This document shows, piece by piece, positions 45,449-56,605 of a stretch of DNA of 64,000 nt. The stretch comes from Patiria pectinifera. Taxonomy: Eukaryota > Echinodermata > Asteroidea > Valvatida > Asterinidae. How positions within the stretch are numbered: position 1 is the stretch's first letter; every line of letters begins with the position of its first letter. The notes below the pieces were generated by a model. That model saw only the letters and a list, made by a program, of their open reading frames with translations, was not told the origin of the DNA and did not search any database. A program made the position numbers and the translations under genes. The stretch is from contig CM057133.1 in NCBI GenBank assembly GCA_029964075.1, positions 14,904,699 to 14,968,698 on the forward strand. The letters are read 5' to 3'.

Positions 45449-45767
45449 TTGAGAATGGGCTGAAAAAAAAAACACGAGAACATTTGAACAGGAAGCCACA
45501 CATATATTTATTCTTGTGCAACTGGCTATGTGTTGCTTTCTCTCGGAGATAACACCTTGAAGAAGCAATGCCTGAAAATTCATCTCCAGAAAAATAAGTG
45601 AAACCGTCAACAATTGTGGAAAAAGATGAAAAATTATTACAAAACCTATCGATTAGAGTAACAAAATCTTTGTGACAAAATTAACAACATCATATTCTCG
45701 TATATTCATGGGCTCTTTTTCATTGTGCAAATCATTTGTGAATCAAACTGAAAGAGCTATCACTTAC

Positions 45768-45908
45768 CATCTCCAAAGACATCATTTCCAGGTGTGCGTG
45801 TGCAAACCGAAGTGAAGTCCGAACAGCAGTCGTTATAATATGTACACGCTGAGTCGCAGGCACATCCTCCTTGACTGCCCGAGGAGTAACATCGATCAAC
45901 GCAGGTTG
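45768..45908 (-). CDS. SMB exon E67, class B
   Basis: A-T-C-V-D-R-C-Y-S-S-G; core CTYYNDCCSDFTSVC; tail TRTPGNDVFGDG. Confidence 0.9.
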
Positions 45909-45988
45909 CTGAAAAGAGAGTGTGAGGATTGTTTTGATATTTAATCTAATTTAATTTCATTAAAAACATTCTAAGAATTTCTCATACT

Positions 45989-46088
45989 GAAGTGAAGTCT
46001 GAACAGCAGTCCTTAAAATATGTACACGCTGAGTCGCAAGCACATCCTCCTGTACTTCCCCAGGAGTAACATCGATTGACGTAGCTCA
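45989..46088 (-). pseudogene. Class B SMB exon lacking its 3' end and first Cys
   Basis: About 100 bp. The acceptor side and CDSAC...DCCSDF are present, but the exon stops before the eighth cysteine and donor. Here cysteine 1 is also mutated to Tyr. Copies at 52669 and 60313 keep cysteine 1 but share the 3' truncation. Confidence 0.75.
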
Positions 46089-46437
46089 CTAAATGGAAGA
46101 CGTTAATGTTTAATAACACACCGACAACGACAGGTTTAATGTTAACGAGACTACCTCATGGTTCAGGTAACCTTAATGATACCGAACCTATTCAGAAAAA
46201 AAGTTATTGAACTTGATCTGATCAGACGCAAAGGCAAAAATAGATAATTGACAAACCCAAAAAGTTCACAATTCTTGGATTTTGATTTTATCAACATTTT
46301 ACGATCACGTGTATGGGGAAAGACCCGCTTCTTCCTCAACTGCATCGGTACTCGTGACAATGACACCTGTCTAAGTCAATCACCAAAGAAAATAATCCTG
46401 CTATATCCTGCCCAATCTTCGTCAATTGGAAATTTAC

Positions 46438-46578
46438 CTTTACCAGCGCCATAATGTGGATGTTGGTGGACGCAATAGGTATGGTAATCTGGACAGCAGT
46501 CGCCATAACTGGGGCACACGGAATCACAGTAGCAACCTCCTTGACTGCCCCATTGGTAACATCGGAATTGACAGGAAG
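46438..46578 (-). CDS. SMB exon E68, class A
   Basis: CQFRCYQWGSQGGC; core CPSYGDCCPDYHTYC; tail VHQHPHYGAGKG. Donor GTAAAT. Confidence 0.9.
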
Positions 46579-46737
46579 CTAGGACAAAAAGTTTTTGAAA
46601 TTGAAATTTTTAATGACAAATGCTTAACTGTATTACACAGATGTCCCATGAAATTCAAATGAAATTTCCCAATCGGCTACCATGAAAGACACCCTACAAG
46701 ACAAGTTATTGTGTTCAGCAACTATGCGCAATAATTT

Positions 46738-46800
46738 AGGCACACACTAACAGTAAGAACCTCCTTGATTGTTGGGAGTCTAACATCACACACGACATGA
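46738..46800 (-). pseudogene. Remnant of class A SMB exon
   Basis: Faint match on the minus strand to the CQFRC...GSQGGC half; cysteines mostly lost. Same remnant at 54240 and 61062. Confidence 0.4.
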
Positions 46801-47114
46801 AACTGCAAATAGGGCAGAAAAGAAGCGTGCAACAATAAAACTTTCAACATTGATTTCTTCATACTAACTTACTCAAGGATTGAAGACTTACAAAGTTAAA
46901 CATCGAAAGCCATGTCAAATGAAGGCACAACTTATATAAGTTTCACACAATTTGAAAACAGAATCGATTTAAAAATAATTTACAAGATTCGCTCAGACAG
47001 ATAGCATCTTCTCAAATATCACGACTACAATGTAAACTTTTGGAATTGACGAATACATTCAAATTTAAAGATTGGTGGAAACCCAGTAATTCCTTTGAGT
47101 TAAAAACCACTCAC

Positions 47115-47255
47115 CGTCTCCAAAGACATTGTTTGCAGGTGAGCGTGTGCAAACAGAGGTGAAGTCTAAACAACAATCGCCCCAATACGTACACGCCGAG
47201 TCACAAAAACATCCTCCTTGACTGCCCCAGGAGTAACAGCGATTCACGCAGCTTC
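47115..47255 (-). CDS. SMB exon E69, class B
   Basis: G-S-C-V-N-R-C; GGCFCDSAC; core CTYWGDCCLDFTSVC; tail TRSPANNVFGDG. Donor GTGAG. Confidence 0.9.
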
Positions 47256-47464
47256 CTGAAACGATGACGATAAAGGCACACCTTAATTACTAGTACCCGA
47301 CTAAGAAATTTGCTCGGTGAAATAGTCCTCTATGCAGCTACTCAATCTTGATCAAGACCAATTATACCATCTGGTTAACCGCAGCCGATTAATGATCTAA
47401 ACATAATGAAAGGTAATGTTAATAAAGACAACTCCTTCAAACGGCTAAACAAATAAAGGGAATA

Positions 47465-47635
47465 AATGTGTGTTTTGCGGTTTTGGACACTTTGTGTAAG
47501 ACCAGTTTGGAGTCTGGACGCTGATAATGACCTGATCCGAAGGCGTGGGTCGTTCACAGCGTCCAGACTCCAAACCGGTCTAAATCATAGTGTTTAAGAT
47601 CGACAACGCATATATTTAATCCCATTCATAAATAG
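47465..47635. repeat. Palindrome, second copy
   Basis: Duplicate of 33365-33535 with the same arms around GAGTCTGGACGC, carried along in the unit duplication. The intron to 48301 otherwise matches 33536-34215. Confidence 0.7.
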
Positions 47636-48301
47636 CTTTTTCTGTCAGAGGGTAAAAACAGGTCAAAAATTTAAAAAAATTCCCTTCATCTTTTAAACAC
47701 CCCAATAGCTATGTTATGGGTCCTCTCGCGAGTAGTGCGGACTATGAAATACGGACTCATTGGTAGTATTTTGCATACCATCTAAGTGAGGATTGTGAGA
47801 GTTGATCCACCAATAACAGGGTAAAAGGGACACGGCTTCATAGGAATCCAATTTCATGTGACACTGGAAAAGTGTTAAAGACCAGCCAGCCGGTGTTCTA
47901 TCAACCCTTTAAGACCAGCCACGTGACGGGTTCTCAACCAATGGGAATGGGTAAACTGTCTCAGAATGTCTCAGAACGGTCACAAGGAGATACGGGGATA
48001 CCGTCAGACAGAATTAAGAGATGATTACTGTACCCTCAAATTTTTTTGGGTGATGGAAACAACAAAGTGCTACTTATTATTATAAAATTATTTTAAACAC
48101 CCCTCTTGCTATATGTTATTGTATGTGCCTCTCGTGAGTAATCGTAAACACGTGCCGTAGTCGTTAACACTGTCTAAGACATTAATTATGAATGTCTAAA
48201 AACAGTCAAAACTGGATACGGGTTATATGGTCATCAGAATTAAGAACTGGTTACTGTCTCCTCAAATTCGTTTAGGCTCTCGGCACTACAAATAAATTTA
48301 C

Positions 48302-48439
48302 CTTCACCAGATTCATTTGGTGTTGAATGGATGCAATAGGCATTGTAATCAGGACAGCAGTCACCGTAATTTGGGCACACGGAATCACAGTAACAACCTC
48401 CTTGACTGCTGTCAGTATAGCATCTGAACTGACACGAAG
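48302..48439 (-). CDS. SMB exon E70, class A
   Basis: CQFRCYTDSSQGGC (Ser replaces the conserved Gly); core CPNYGDCCPDYNAYC; tail IHSTPNESGEG with an N-E-S sequon. Confidence 0.9.
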
Positions 48440-48729
48440 CTGGTACGGAATGTAAAAAAAGTGCAGTAAAATAAAACAGAGTTAAATGTCATACAATTAT
48501 CTTCATTTTCGGTTAAGCGTACTTAATTTGATTAAAATACAAATTCTTCAATCTACTTTTCAAACCTCATCCGGTCAATAAACAAAGACAGTAAAAAAAA
48601 TCTTAGAAGCCTTCTGAATTTTGTATGATGAAGACATGTTTCAAAATGGCTACTGCAACGAATGTGCTTATTTTATAACTTTGAGATATTAATATTCCCC
48701 TTTTTGTATCACTTGATCACACCACGTAC

Positions 48730-48870
48730 CATCTCCGAAGACATCATTTTCAGGTTGGCGTACGCAAACAGAACTGAAGTCTGAACAGCAGTCATCGAAA
48801 TACGTACAAGACGAGTCACAGTAACATCCTCCTTGACTGCCCCAGGAGTAACATCGATTGACGCAGGAAG
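48730..48870 (-). CDS. SMB exon E71, class B'
   Basis: A-S-C-V-N-R-C; GGCYCDSSC; core CTYFDDCCSDFSSVC; tail VRQPENDVFGDG. Donor GTACGT as E60. Confidence 0.9.
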
Positions 48871-49076
48871 CTTATATGGGGATATAAGAAGGAAATTAAT
48901 GAATTAATTTCTGAAAAAACACCCAACCTATACCGAGATATCAAGAAAATATCACTCGATCCATGTCTAGAGCAAGGATGGACTATAAAGAAAAACAAAA
49001 GAAGTAAACCCATAGTTCTGGCATTCCATTCATTTTACATTTAAAATTGTTGTTAAAATACTTCAACAAAACTTAC

Positions 49077-49217
49077 CATCACCAGGGGTACTAGGTCCAG
49101 GATGGCGTGTGCAACTAGAATTGAAGTCTGTACAGCAGTCATTGAAATACGGACACGCTGAGTCACAATAACATCCTCCTTGACTGCCCCAGGAGTAACA
49201 CCGATTAACGCACGTTG
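49077..49217 (-). CDS. SMB exon E72, class B''
   Basis: A-T-C-V-N-R-C; core CPYFNDCCTDFNSSC with an N-S-S sequon unique among B''; tail TRHPGPSTPGDG. Confidence 0.9.
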
Positions 49218-49609
49218 CTAAATGAGGGTATCAAAGGTAAATTTCACATTATCGCAAACCAACTAATCAAGCCGGGGCTCCAAACAAGGGTTTCTCTCTT
49301 TAGAGTCCTTATCTGACACAAAATAGCGACTTGACCCGAAACTGTAAAGTCAATGATCACCTGAACGATTGCAATTCAAAACACTGCAAAAAGCAGATCT
49401 AATCCCGTGCAACAGTTACTGCTTGTGGATAAGCCAAGATACAGTGAGATATCGAAGGTTTAAGGTAGGGTCAGCGTAGCTGATCATATGTAATTATCCA
49501 ATAATGAGCTGATGAGTTTCAGATATTTAATTTTGAGCCGTTGATATCATTTTATTGCATTTTATGTCACTACCGATGCACACCAACGTTGTCCCCCCGA
49601 AAAATTTAC

Positions 49610-49747
49610 CTTCCCCGGAGTCATCTGGATTGGAATGGACGCAATATGTTTCGTAATCTGGACAGCAGTCGCCAAAATAGGTGCACCAGGAATCACAATA
49701 GCAGCCTCCCTGACCGCCCCATGTGTAACATCGAAACTGACAAGAAG
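49610..49747 (-). CDS. SMB exon E73, class A'
   Basis: CQFRCYTWGGQGGC; DSWC; core CTYFGDCCPDYETYC; tail VHSNPDDSGEG. 138 bp. Confidence 0.9.
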
Positions 49748-50033
49748 CTGTGGGAGAGGTAATATCATCGGCATAAAGATTTAGAAAGCAAAATTTGTGC
49801 AACCAACTGGAAAAAATATCCGTTGTATTTCTTCGAGTTTTCTGTTACATCGGCTGCCTGGTTGAAGAAAAGACTCTGAAGAAAAACCTTTAGCTTGCAA
49901 CGATTGGTTACCATTTTGAACCAAAAACCCCCCCGGATTTCACAACCAGTTTTAAATCTGAAGAAGTTTGAAGATAAAAAAAGCTTAAAGGCAATGCTGC
50001 TGCGTTTTCAATCATTCTACTACAATCACTTAC

Positions 50034-50174
50034 CATCACCAGGGATATTAGGTCCAGGTTGGCGTGTGCACACAGCAGTGAAGTCTGAACAGCAGTCGCC
50101 GAAATACGTACACGCCGAATCACAATAACATCCTCCTTGACTGCCCCAGGAGTAACATCGGTTAACGCAGGTTG
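50034..50174 (-). CDS. SMB exon E74, class B
   Basis: A-T-C-V-N-R-C; core CTYFGDCCSDFTAVC; tail TRQPGPNIPGDG. Its upstream intron resembles that of E40, not that of E63. Confidence 0.9.
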
Positions 50175-50360
50175 CTACAAAAGAGTTTCAGAAGTTAATT
50201 GTAAAAAGTATTGTCCTGACACAGAGAGCCTTATTGAGAAAATAATGATGTCGCTTAACAATCAACAAATTCTGTAGCAAGCAAGACGTCAAATAAAAGT
50301 TCTGCGAGGAGCATTAATTCAAGTGTGGTAACGACGAATTACCGACATAGACCGACTTAC

Positions 50361-50447
50361 CTTCACCAGAGTCATCTGGCGTTGAATGGTCGCAATAGAT
50401 ATTGAAATATTGACTGCCCCACGAGTAACATCGGTTAACGCAGGTTG
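50361..50447 (-). CDS. Chimeric, shortened SMB exon (class B 5' half joined to class A 3' half)
   Basis: 87 bp with a class B acceptor side (A-T-C-V-N-R-C-Y-S-W-G-S-Q) joined at about 50409 to the class A end YFNIYCDHSTPDDSGEG and a class A donor. It stays in frame and phase 1-1, so it could be spliced in as 29 codons, but only three cysteines of eight remain and the SMB fold is impossible. It most simply arose by unequal exchange between E63-like and E41-like neighbours. It may be expressed or skipped. Confidence 0.6.
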
Positions 50448-50698
50448 CTAGAATTGAGTTCCATCAGAAATTAATAACACCGAGAGCCTTATTGACAAAA
50501 TTCTGATTTCTTTCAACAATAAACAAATTCTGCAGCAAGCAAAACGTCAACTAAGACCTCAGAGTTAAAGCATTTCAAAGCTGAAAGAAATGTCTCAAAT
50601 GCCACTTGATTTAATTGTGGTAACAATGAGTTTAAAGTGTACGCGATGAGGAGTGTTAAACTGAAAAAGTCATTTTCGACATATACCAAATTATTTAC

Positions 50699-50735
50699 CA
50701 TCACCGGAGCCATCTGGCGTTGATAAATGGACGCA
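50699..50735 (-). pseudogene. 3' fragment of class A SMB exon, copy 2
   Basis: Same 37-bp tail fragment with donor as 36312-36348. The neighbouring sequence to 50770 is the empty counterpart of the retrotransposon insertion site. Confidence 0.75.
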
Positions 50736-50872
50736 TTTGAAAGTGATTTGTAAATATTTCAAAAATACACGCCGTCACAAGGAGATACGGGGATACAGAG
50801 TTCAGAACCATCCCCTCAAATTCTTTTTGGCGATCGACACAACAAATCTTTCCTGACGTAAATTAAATTTAC

Positions 50873-51010
50873 CTTCACCAGAGTCATCTGGCGTTGAATG
50901 GACACAATAAGTCTGGTAATCAGGACAGCAGTCGCCATAATCTGGACAGACGGAATCACAGTAGCATCCTCCTTGACTGCCGTCAGTATAGCATCTGAAC
51001 TGACAAGAAG
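50873..51010 (-). CDS. SMB exon E75, class A
   Basis: CQFRCYTDGSQGGC; core CPDYGDCCPDYQTYC; tail VHSTPDDSGEG; counterpart of E64 and E86. Confidence 0.9.
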
Positions 51011-51247
51011 CTGGATGAACGGTAACACAAAACAAGTGACATCCATTATGTACAAGTAATATGAAGAACACGAGTGTGTCATTATTTTGACAAAACAGGT
51101 TGAGGGAAAATAATTACTTCTCTCAGTATCTGAAACACATTGGCTTGCTTGCCTGTTTGGCAAATATTAAATGAGTGATTGGCAACTAGTAGAATATTGT
51201 GTACAATTAAAATGAAATTAAGTGTACTTGAAGAATAAGAAACTCAC

Positions 51248-51388
51248 CGTCTCCAAAGGTATCATTACCAGGTGTCCGTTTGCAGATAGAGGTGAAGTCT
51301 GAACAGCAGTCATTGTAATATGTACACGCCGAGTCACAGGCACATCCTCCTTGACTGCCCCAGGAGTAACATCTATCAACGCAAGTTG
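51248..51388 (-). CDS. SMB exon E76, class B
   Basis: A-T-C-V-D-R-C-Y-S-W; core CTYYNDCCSDFTSIC; tail KRTPGNDTFGDG. Donor GTGAG. Confidence 0.9.
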
Positions 51389-51959
51389 CTGAAAAGAGAG
51401 TTAAAGGAATTTTATTAACCTTAATCATTAATGACATTCCAATAATTTTTCGTTGAAGACAATGTATACTTCTCCACTACGACGGTGGTAATGATACCCG
51501 AATTGTTCAAATCACACCAACGGCCATCATTCAAGATAATCCAAAATATTCAATTTATTTTCAAGTTGAATACAAAATTGAGATAGTCATTCTTGATGAG
51601 TCATTAAAGATCAGCATTTTAAAGTTCAAAGCTACGAGGTCTACAGAGCAAACGCGATTTCAGTTAAACCTTGCACTGTAGTATAATCTACCACCGTGCC
51701 TTTTGAAGTGCATGTCAACTAGCAAGCAATATTATTATTAACACCAAGTGGATGACAAAATCTCTAAAGTGTATGTCTTACTCCAAGAGTCAATACAGGC
51801 CTACAAGGCCAACGTGCAACCATGAAACTGAAAACTGTCTTGGAATCAAGGTTGTTCATTTATCACGTTGTATAATCGCAAACGAAACACATTTCAGGCA
51901 TGTCCTTATCGAGATTACGCACCCCCCCCCTAAAATCGTTCCCGACGTTGGCAATTTAC

Positions 51960-52100
51960 CTTCACCAGAGTTATCATGTGGATGTGAATGGACGCAATAG
52001 ATATTGTAATCTGGACAGCAGTCACCAAAAGTTGGGCACACAGAATCACAATAGCATCCTCCTTGGCTGCCCCATGTGTAACATCGGAATTGACAGGTAG
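51960..52100 (-). CDS. SMB exon E77, class A
   Basis: A-T-C-Q-F-R-C; core CPTFGDCCPDYNIYC; tail VHSHPHDNSGEG. Donor GTAAAT. Confidence 0.9.
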
Positions 52101-52447
52101 CTAGAGAGATCATAATAGTTAAAAATCTTTATAGCCTCCAACCAGAAACTAAAGTTCCTTAGAAATAGATATTTATTCAACAATGATATACTATGATTCA
52201 GATGTTTTGTCTCCTTTTACTCCAATATGGTAAACAGAGAATTCCTACACCTCATCGTAATGAAAAACAGAAAAAAAGTGAAACCGTCAACAATTGTGGA
52301 AAAAGATGAAAAATTATTACAAAACCCATCGATAAGAGTAACGAAATCTTTGTGACCAAATTTACAACATCGTATTCTTGTATATTCATGGGCTCTTTTT
52401 CATTGTGTAAATCATTTGTGAATCAAACTGAAAGAGCTATCACTTAC

Positions 52448-52588
52448 CATCTCCAAAGACATCATTTCCAGGTGCGCGTGTGCAAACCGAAGTGAAGTCC
52501 GAACAGCAGTCGTTAAAATATGTACACGCTGAGTCGCAGGCACATCCTCCTTGACTGCCCCAGGAGTAACATCGATCAACGCAGGTTG
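52448..52588 (-). CDS. SMB exon E78, class B
   Basis: A-T-C-V-D-R-C; GGCACDSAC; core CTYFNDCCSDFTSVC; tail TRAPGNDVFGDG. The intron to E77 is shorter than in sister units because the dead A exon is deleted. Confidence 0.9.
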
Positions 52589-52668
52589 CTGAAAAGAGAG
52601 TGTGAGGATTGTTATTATATTTAATCTAATTTAATTTCATTAAAAACATTCTAAGAATTTCTTATACT

Positions 52669-52768
52669 GAAGTGAAGTCTGAACAGCAGTCGTTAAAATA
52701 TGTACACGCTGAGTCGCAAGCACATCCTCCTGTACTTACCCAGGAGTAACATCGATTGACGCAGCTCG
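52669..52768 (-). pseudogene. Class B SMB exon lacking its 3' end, copy 2
   Basis: Cysteines 1-7 and the acceptor remain (C-V-N-R-C, then CTYFNDCCSDF), but the exon ends before cysteine 8 and has no donor. Confidence 0.75.
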
Positions 52769-52786
52769 CTAAATGGAAGACGTTAA

Positions 52787-53605
52787 TAAGGGAATAACAG
52801 TGTGAGGAGCCGGTCTTCACTGCGTGATAATGACCGGGTGTGGGGGTGACCGCTGTTAATGGACCGAGACGAAGTCGAGGTCCATTAACAGCGGTCAACC
52901 CCACACCCGGTCATTATCACACAGTGAAGACCGGATCCTCACACTGTTATTCCCATTAATAAATACCTTTATGACGAAATAAACAGTTAAAATGCTCCAA
53001 TTTTGTGACTTTTTTCCGGCGATATTTCCAGACTTTTTTGTGTTCATGTTCATGGGCCATATTTTAGCTTAACAGCTATAACGACGTAAACTCAACAGAA
53101 ACTGCTGCTGTAGCGAAACAAATTACAACAATGTTTTCATATCTTTACCTGATGGAGGAAGCTGAAATCTCGTTTACACATTCCTTGTGTCCGGAATTAC
53201 AAAGATGCTCGGTGGGTGAAGTGTTTCAAAGAAAATAAATCGGATCTACGCTTTCGTCGTAAACATCCTCAGTATATACTGCACTGCTGTACGATGTCGT
53301 TTCAAAACTTCCTTACGCGCGCGCACGCACGCATCCTTAGCAACTGTAGGGCGTACGCGCGCGCCAGTCTCACGCGATGGGGGTTGAGCGCATGTGCAGT
53401 GCTCAATTGTTAAAAGCTACCGTAGGACGGTTACTATATTTTGACCAATCATTGGCTTGCATGGGGCTGAACGGGGCTTGATCAATGCTGGTTCAGTGGC
53501 CATGTATTCGCTTGATCTTTGAAGCCGGTCCATTATCACCGTTAATGACCGGCCACGTGATCGAGTCTCGACCTATCAGAAACCATCAACTCTCCAAGGT
53601 ATTTA
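52787..53605. mobile_element. TTAA-flanked non-autonomous element with 76-bp palindrome
   Basis: 819-bp insertion flanked by TTAA (52783-52786, 53606-53609); sister units have the site once and empty near 46099 and 60427. The left end is a long hairpin, arms 52790-52865 and 52879-52954, nearly perfect with a 13-nt loop. After it, TTAATAAATACCTT (from about 52956) faces its inverted copy at the right end. The interior includes a GC-rich CG-repeat patch near 53316-53365. No transposase. The TTAA target suggests a piggyBac-like origin, which is an inference. Confidence 0.8.
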
Positions 53606-53939
53606 TTAATGTTTAATAACACACCGACAACGACAGGTTTAATGTTAACGAGACTGCCTCATGGTTCAGGTAACCTTAATGATACCGAACCTATTCAGAA
53701 GAAAGTTATTGAACTTGATCTGATCAGACGCAAAGGCAAAAATAGATAATTGACAAACCCAAAAAGTTCACGATTCTTGGATTTTGATTTTATCAACATT
53801 TTACGATCAAGTGCACGGGGGAAGACCCGCTTCTTCCTCCACCGCATCGGTGCTTGTGACAATGACACCTGCCTAAGTCGATCACCAAAGACAATAATCC
53901 TGCTATATCCTGCCCAATCTTCGTAAATTGGAAATTTAC

Positions 53940-54080
53940 CTTTACCAGCGCCATAATGTGGATGTTTGTGGACGCAATAGGTATGGTAATCTGGACAGCA
54001 GTCGCCATAATCCGGACAGACGGAATCACAGTAGCAACCTCCTTGACTGCCCCATTGGTAACATCGGAATTGACAGGAAG
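53940..54080 (-). CDS. SMB exon E79, class A
   Basis: CQFRCYQWGSQGGC; core CPDYGDCCPDYHTYC; tail VHKHPHYGAGKG. Donor GTAAAT. Confidence 0.9.
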
Positions 54081-54239
54081 CTAGGACAAAACGTTTTTGA
54101 AATTGAAATTTTTAATGACGAATTTTTAACTGTATTACACAGATGTCCCATTGAATTAAAATGAAGTTTCCCAATCGGCTACCATGAAAGACGCCCTACA
54201 AGACAAGTTATTGTGTTGAGCCACTATGTGCAATTATTT

Positions 54240-54303
54240 AGGCACACACTAACAGTAAGAACCTCCTTGATTGTTGGGAGTCTAACATCACACTCGACAC
54301 GAT
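54240..54303 (-). pseudogene. Remnant of class A SMB exon, copy 2
   Basis: Counterpart of 46738-46800; only the GGSYC-like and TCGAC-like stretches remain. Confidence 0.4.
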
Positions 54304-54499
54304 AAGTCTCTCACAATTCGATAAGTCTCTCACAATTTAAAAACAGAATCGATTTTAAAATAATTCACAAGATTTGCTCAGACAGATAGCATCTTCTCAA
54401 ATATCACGACTACAATGTAAACTTTTGGAATGGACGAATACATTCCAATTTAACGATTGGTGGAAATCCAGTAATTCGTTTGAGTTAAATACCACTCAC

Positions 54500-54640
54500 C
54501 GTCTCCAAAGACATTATTTGCAGGTGAGCGCGTGCAAACAGAGGTGAAGTCTAAACAACAATCGCCCCAATACGTACACGCCGAGTCACAAAAACATCCT
54601 CCTTGACTGCCCCAGGAGTAACAGCGATTAACACAGCTTC
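54500..54640 (-). CDS. SMB exon E80, class B
   Basis: G-S-C-V-N-R-C; GGCFCDSAC; core CTYWGDCCLDFTSVC; tail TRSPANNVFGDG. Donor GTGAG. Confidence 0.9.
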
Positions 54641-54845
54641 CTGAAACGACGATGATAAAGGTAAACCTGATTAAGTACCCAACTCAGAAATCGGCAGGGT
54701 AGAATAGTCCTCTACAGTTATACAATCTTGATAAAAACCAATTATGCCAAACGTGTCATACTATCCTGTTGACTGTAACCGATTAATGAATCTCAAAACA
54801 ATGAGGCGACGTTAATAAAAAAAACTCCTTTAAACAACTAAAAAT

Positions 54846-54990
54846 TATAAGAGAATAAATGTGTGCTTTGCCGGCTTTAATCACTGTGTGTAAGACCGGT
54901 TTGGAGTCTGGACGCTGATAATGACCATATTGATAATAGTAGTGTTTAAAACCGACCAAACATATAATCCTTTTCATAAATACCCTTTTT
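54846..54990. repeat. Half-palindrome remnant
   Basis: Contains one arm (GACCGGTTTGGAGTCTGGAC) of the palindrome at 33365; the complementary arm has been deleted. Same remnant at 61665-61800. Confidence 0.55.
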
Positions 54991-55247
54991 CGGTCAGAGG
55001 GTCACAACAAGTAAGTCAATAAATTTACTTCATATTATTTTAAACACCCCTCTTGCTGTGTTATTGTATGTGCCTCTCGCGAGTAAATCGTAAACACGTG
55101 CCGTTCCGGTAAACACGGTCTTAGACGATTATTATGAATGTCTCAATACAGTCAAAAGCGGATACGGGTGCATGGTCATACAGAGTTAGGAACTGGTTAC
55201 TGTCCCCTCAAATTCTTTTAGGTTCTCGGCACTACAAATAAATTTAC

Positions 55248-55385
55248 CTTCACCGGAGTCATTTGGCGTTGAATGGATGCAATAGGCATTGTAATCATGG
55301 CAACAGTCGCCGTAATTTGGGCAGACGGAATCACAGTAACAACCTCCTTGACTGCCGTCAGTAAAGCATCTGAACTGACATGAAG
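55248..55385 (-). CDS. SMB exon E81, class A
   Basis: CQFRCFTDGSQGGC; core CPNYGDCCHDYNAYC (His replaces Pro); tail IHSTPNDSGEG with an N-D-S sequon. 138 bp. Confidence 0.9.
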
Positions 55386-55579
55386 CTGGTACAGAAGTTA
55401 AAAGAAAAAAATAGTACGCAAAATGAAGTAAAATCATACAATTTTCTTTGGTAAAGTGCACTCAATATTGACCTACTCATTGTTCATGCTAATGTGCGAA
55501 GGCCTGTCTGTTTCGAGCAACTTATTTCAAACATTATTCGGCCAATGGAAAAAGACAGTAAATAAAACCCTGAAAAGCC

Positions 55580-55965
55580 TTAGGCCAAAAAAAAAAGGCT
55601 CCGGTTTCTGGTATGGAGCTTGCCCAAAAAGTGGTGTGGCGACGCGGCTTTTTTTTTTTTTTTACCTGATTTTATTTTGCTTCCAATGTCGGCTGATGAC
55701 TGCAAATGGTGCCTGACTAAACTTACTGCAATATGGGAGTCCAGAGAGGCCACATAAAGCTTATTCTCGACCATAACCCAATCTAAAAACACGTTAAAAT
55801 TGTGCAGCAGTATGATTCCAGTCAAACCAGTAAGTTTGGCGGTTTTGAGACGTCATCTTTCATTAAAAAAGAAAAGAAAAAAAAAACGTTTTCATTTTGC
55901 CGACGCGCATGGCAACGGCGACGCGCGCGCATACCAGAAACCGGAGACTTTTTTTTTTGTCCTTC
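55580..55965. mobile_element. Short element with terminal inverted repeats
   Basis: CTCCGGTTTCTGGTATG at 55599-55615 faces its complement at 55930-55946, bounded by A-rich and T-rich runs. The sister unit lacks the segment (about 62385-62405), showing insertion. No transposase; family not recognised. Boundaries approximate. Confidence 0.65.
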
Positions 55966-56117
55966 AGAACTTTTTTAATGGTAAAGACATGTCAAAATGG
56001 ATATTACAAGGAACATTGCTATTTATAATTATAAAATATTAATATTCCCCTTTTCGTATGTTAAAATTGCGTTTAAAGGAAACCAAATTCCATCACTTAA
56101 TCACACCATACACTTAC

Positions 56118-56258
56118 CATCTCCAAAGACATCATTTCCAGGTTGGCGTACGCAAACAGAACTGAAGTCAGAACAGCAATCGCCCCAAAATGTACAAGAC
56201 GAGTCACAGTAACATCCTCCTTGACTGCCCCAGGAGTAACATCGATTGACGCAGGAAG
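56118..56258 (-). CDS. SMB exon E82, class B'
   Basis: A-S-C-V-N-R-C; GGCYCDSSC; core CTFWGDCCSDFSSVC; tail VRQPGNDVFGDG. Donor GTAAG. Confidence 0.9.
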
Positions 56259-56464
56259 CTTATATGGGGATATAAAAAGGAAATCAATAAATTAATTTCT
56301 GGAAAAACACCCACCCTACACCGAGATATCAAGAAAATATCACTCGATCCATGTCTAGAGCAAGGATGGACTATAAAGAAAAACAAAAGAAGTAAACCCA
56401 TAGTTCTGGCATTCCATTCATTTTACATTTAAAATTGTTGTTAAAATACTTCAACAAAACTTAC

Positions 56465-56605
56465 CATCACCAGGGGTACTAGGTCCAGGATGGCGTGTGC
56501 AAATAGAATTGAAGTCTGTACAGCAGTCATTGAAATACGGGCACGCTGAGTCACAATAACATCCTCCTTGACTGCCCCAGGAGTAACACCGATTAACGCA
56601 GGTTG
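56465..56605 (-). CDS. SMB exon E83, class B''
   Basis: A-T-C-V-N-R-C; core CPYFNDCCTDFNSIC; tail TRHPGPSTPGDG. Confidence 0.9.
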
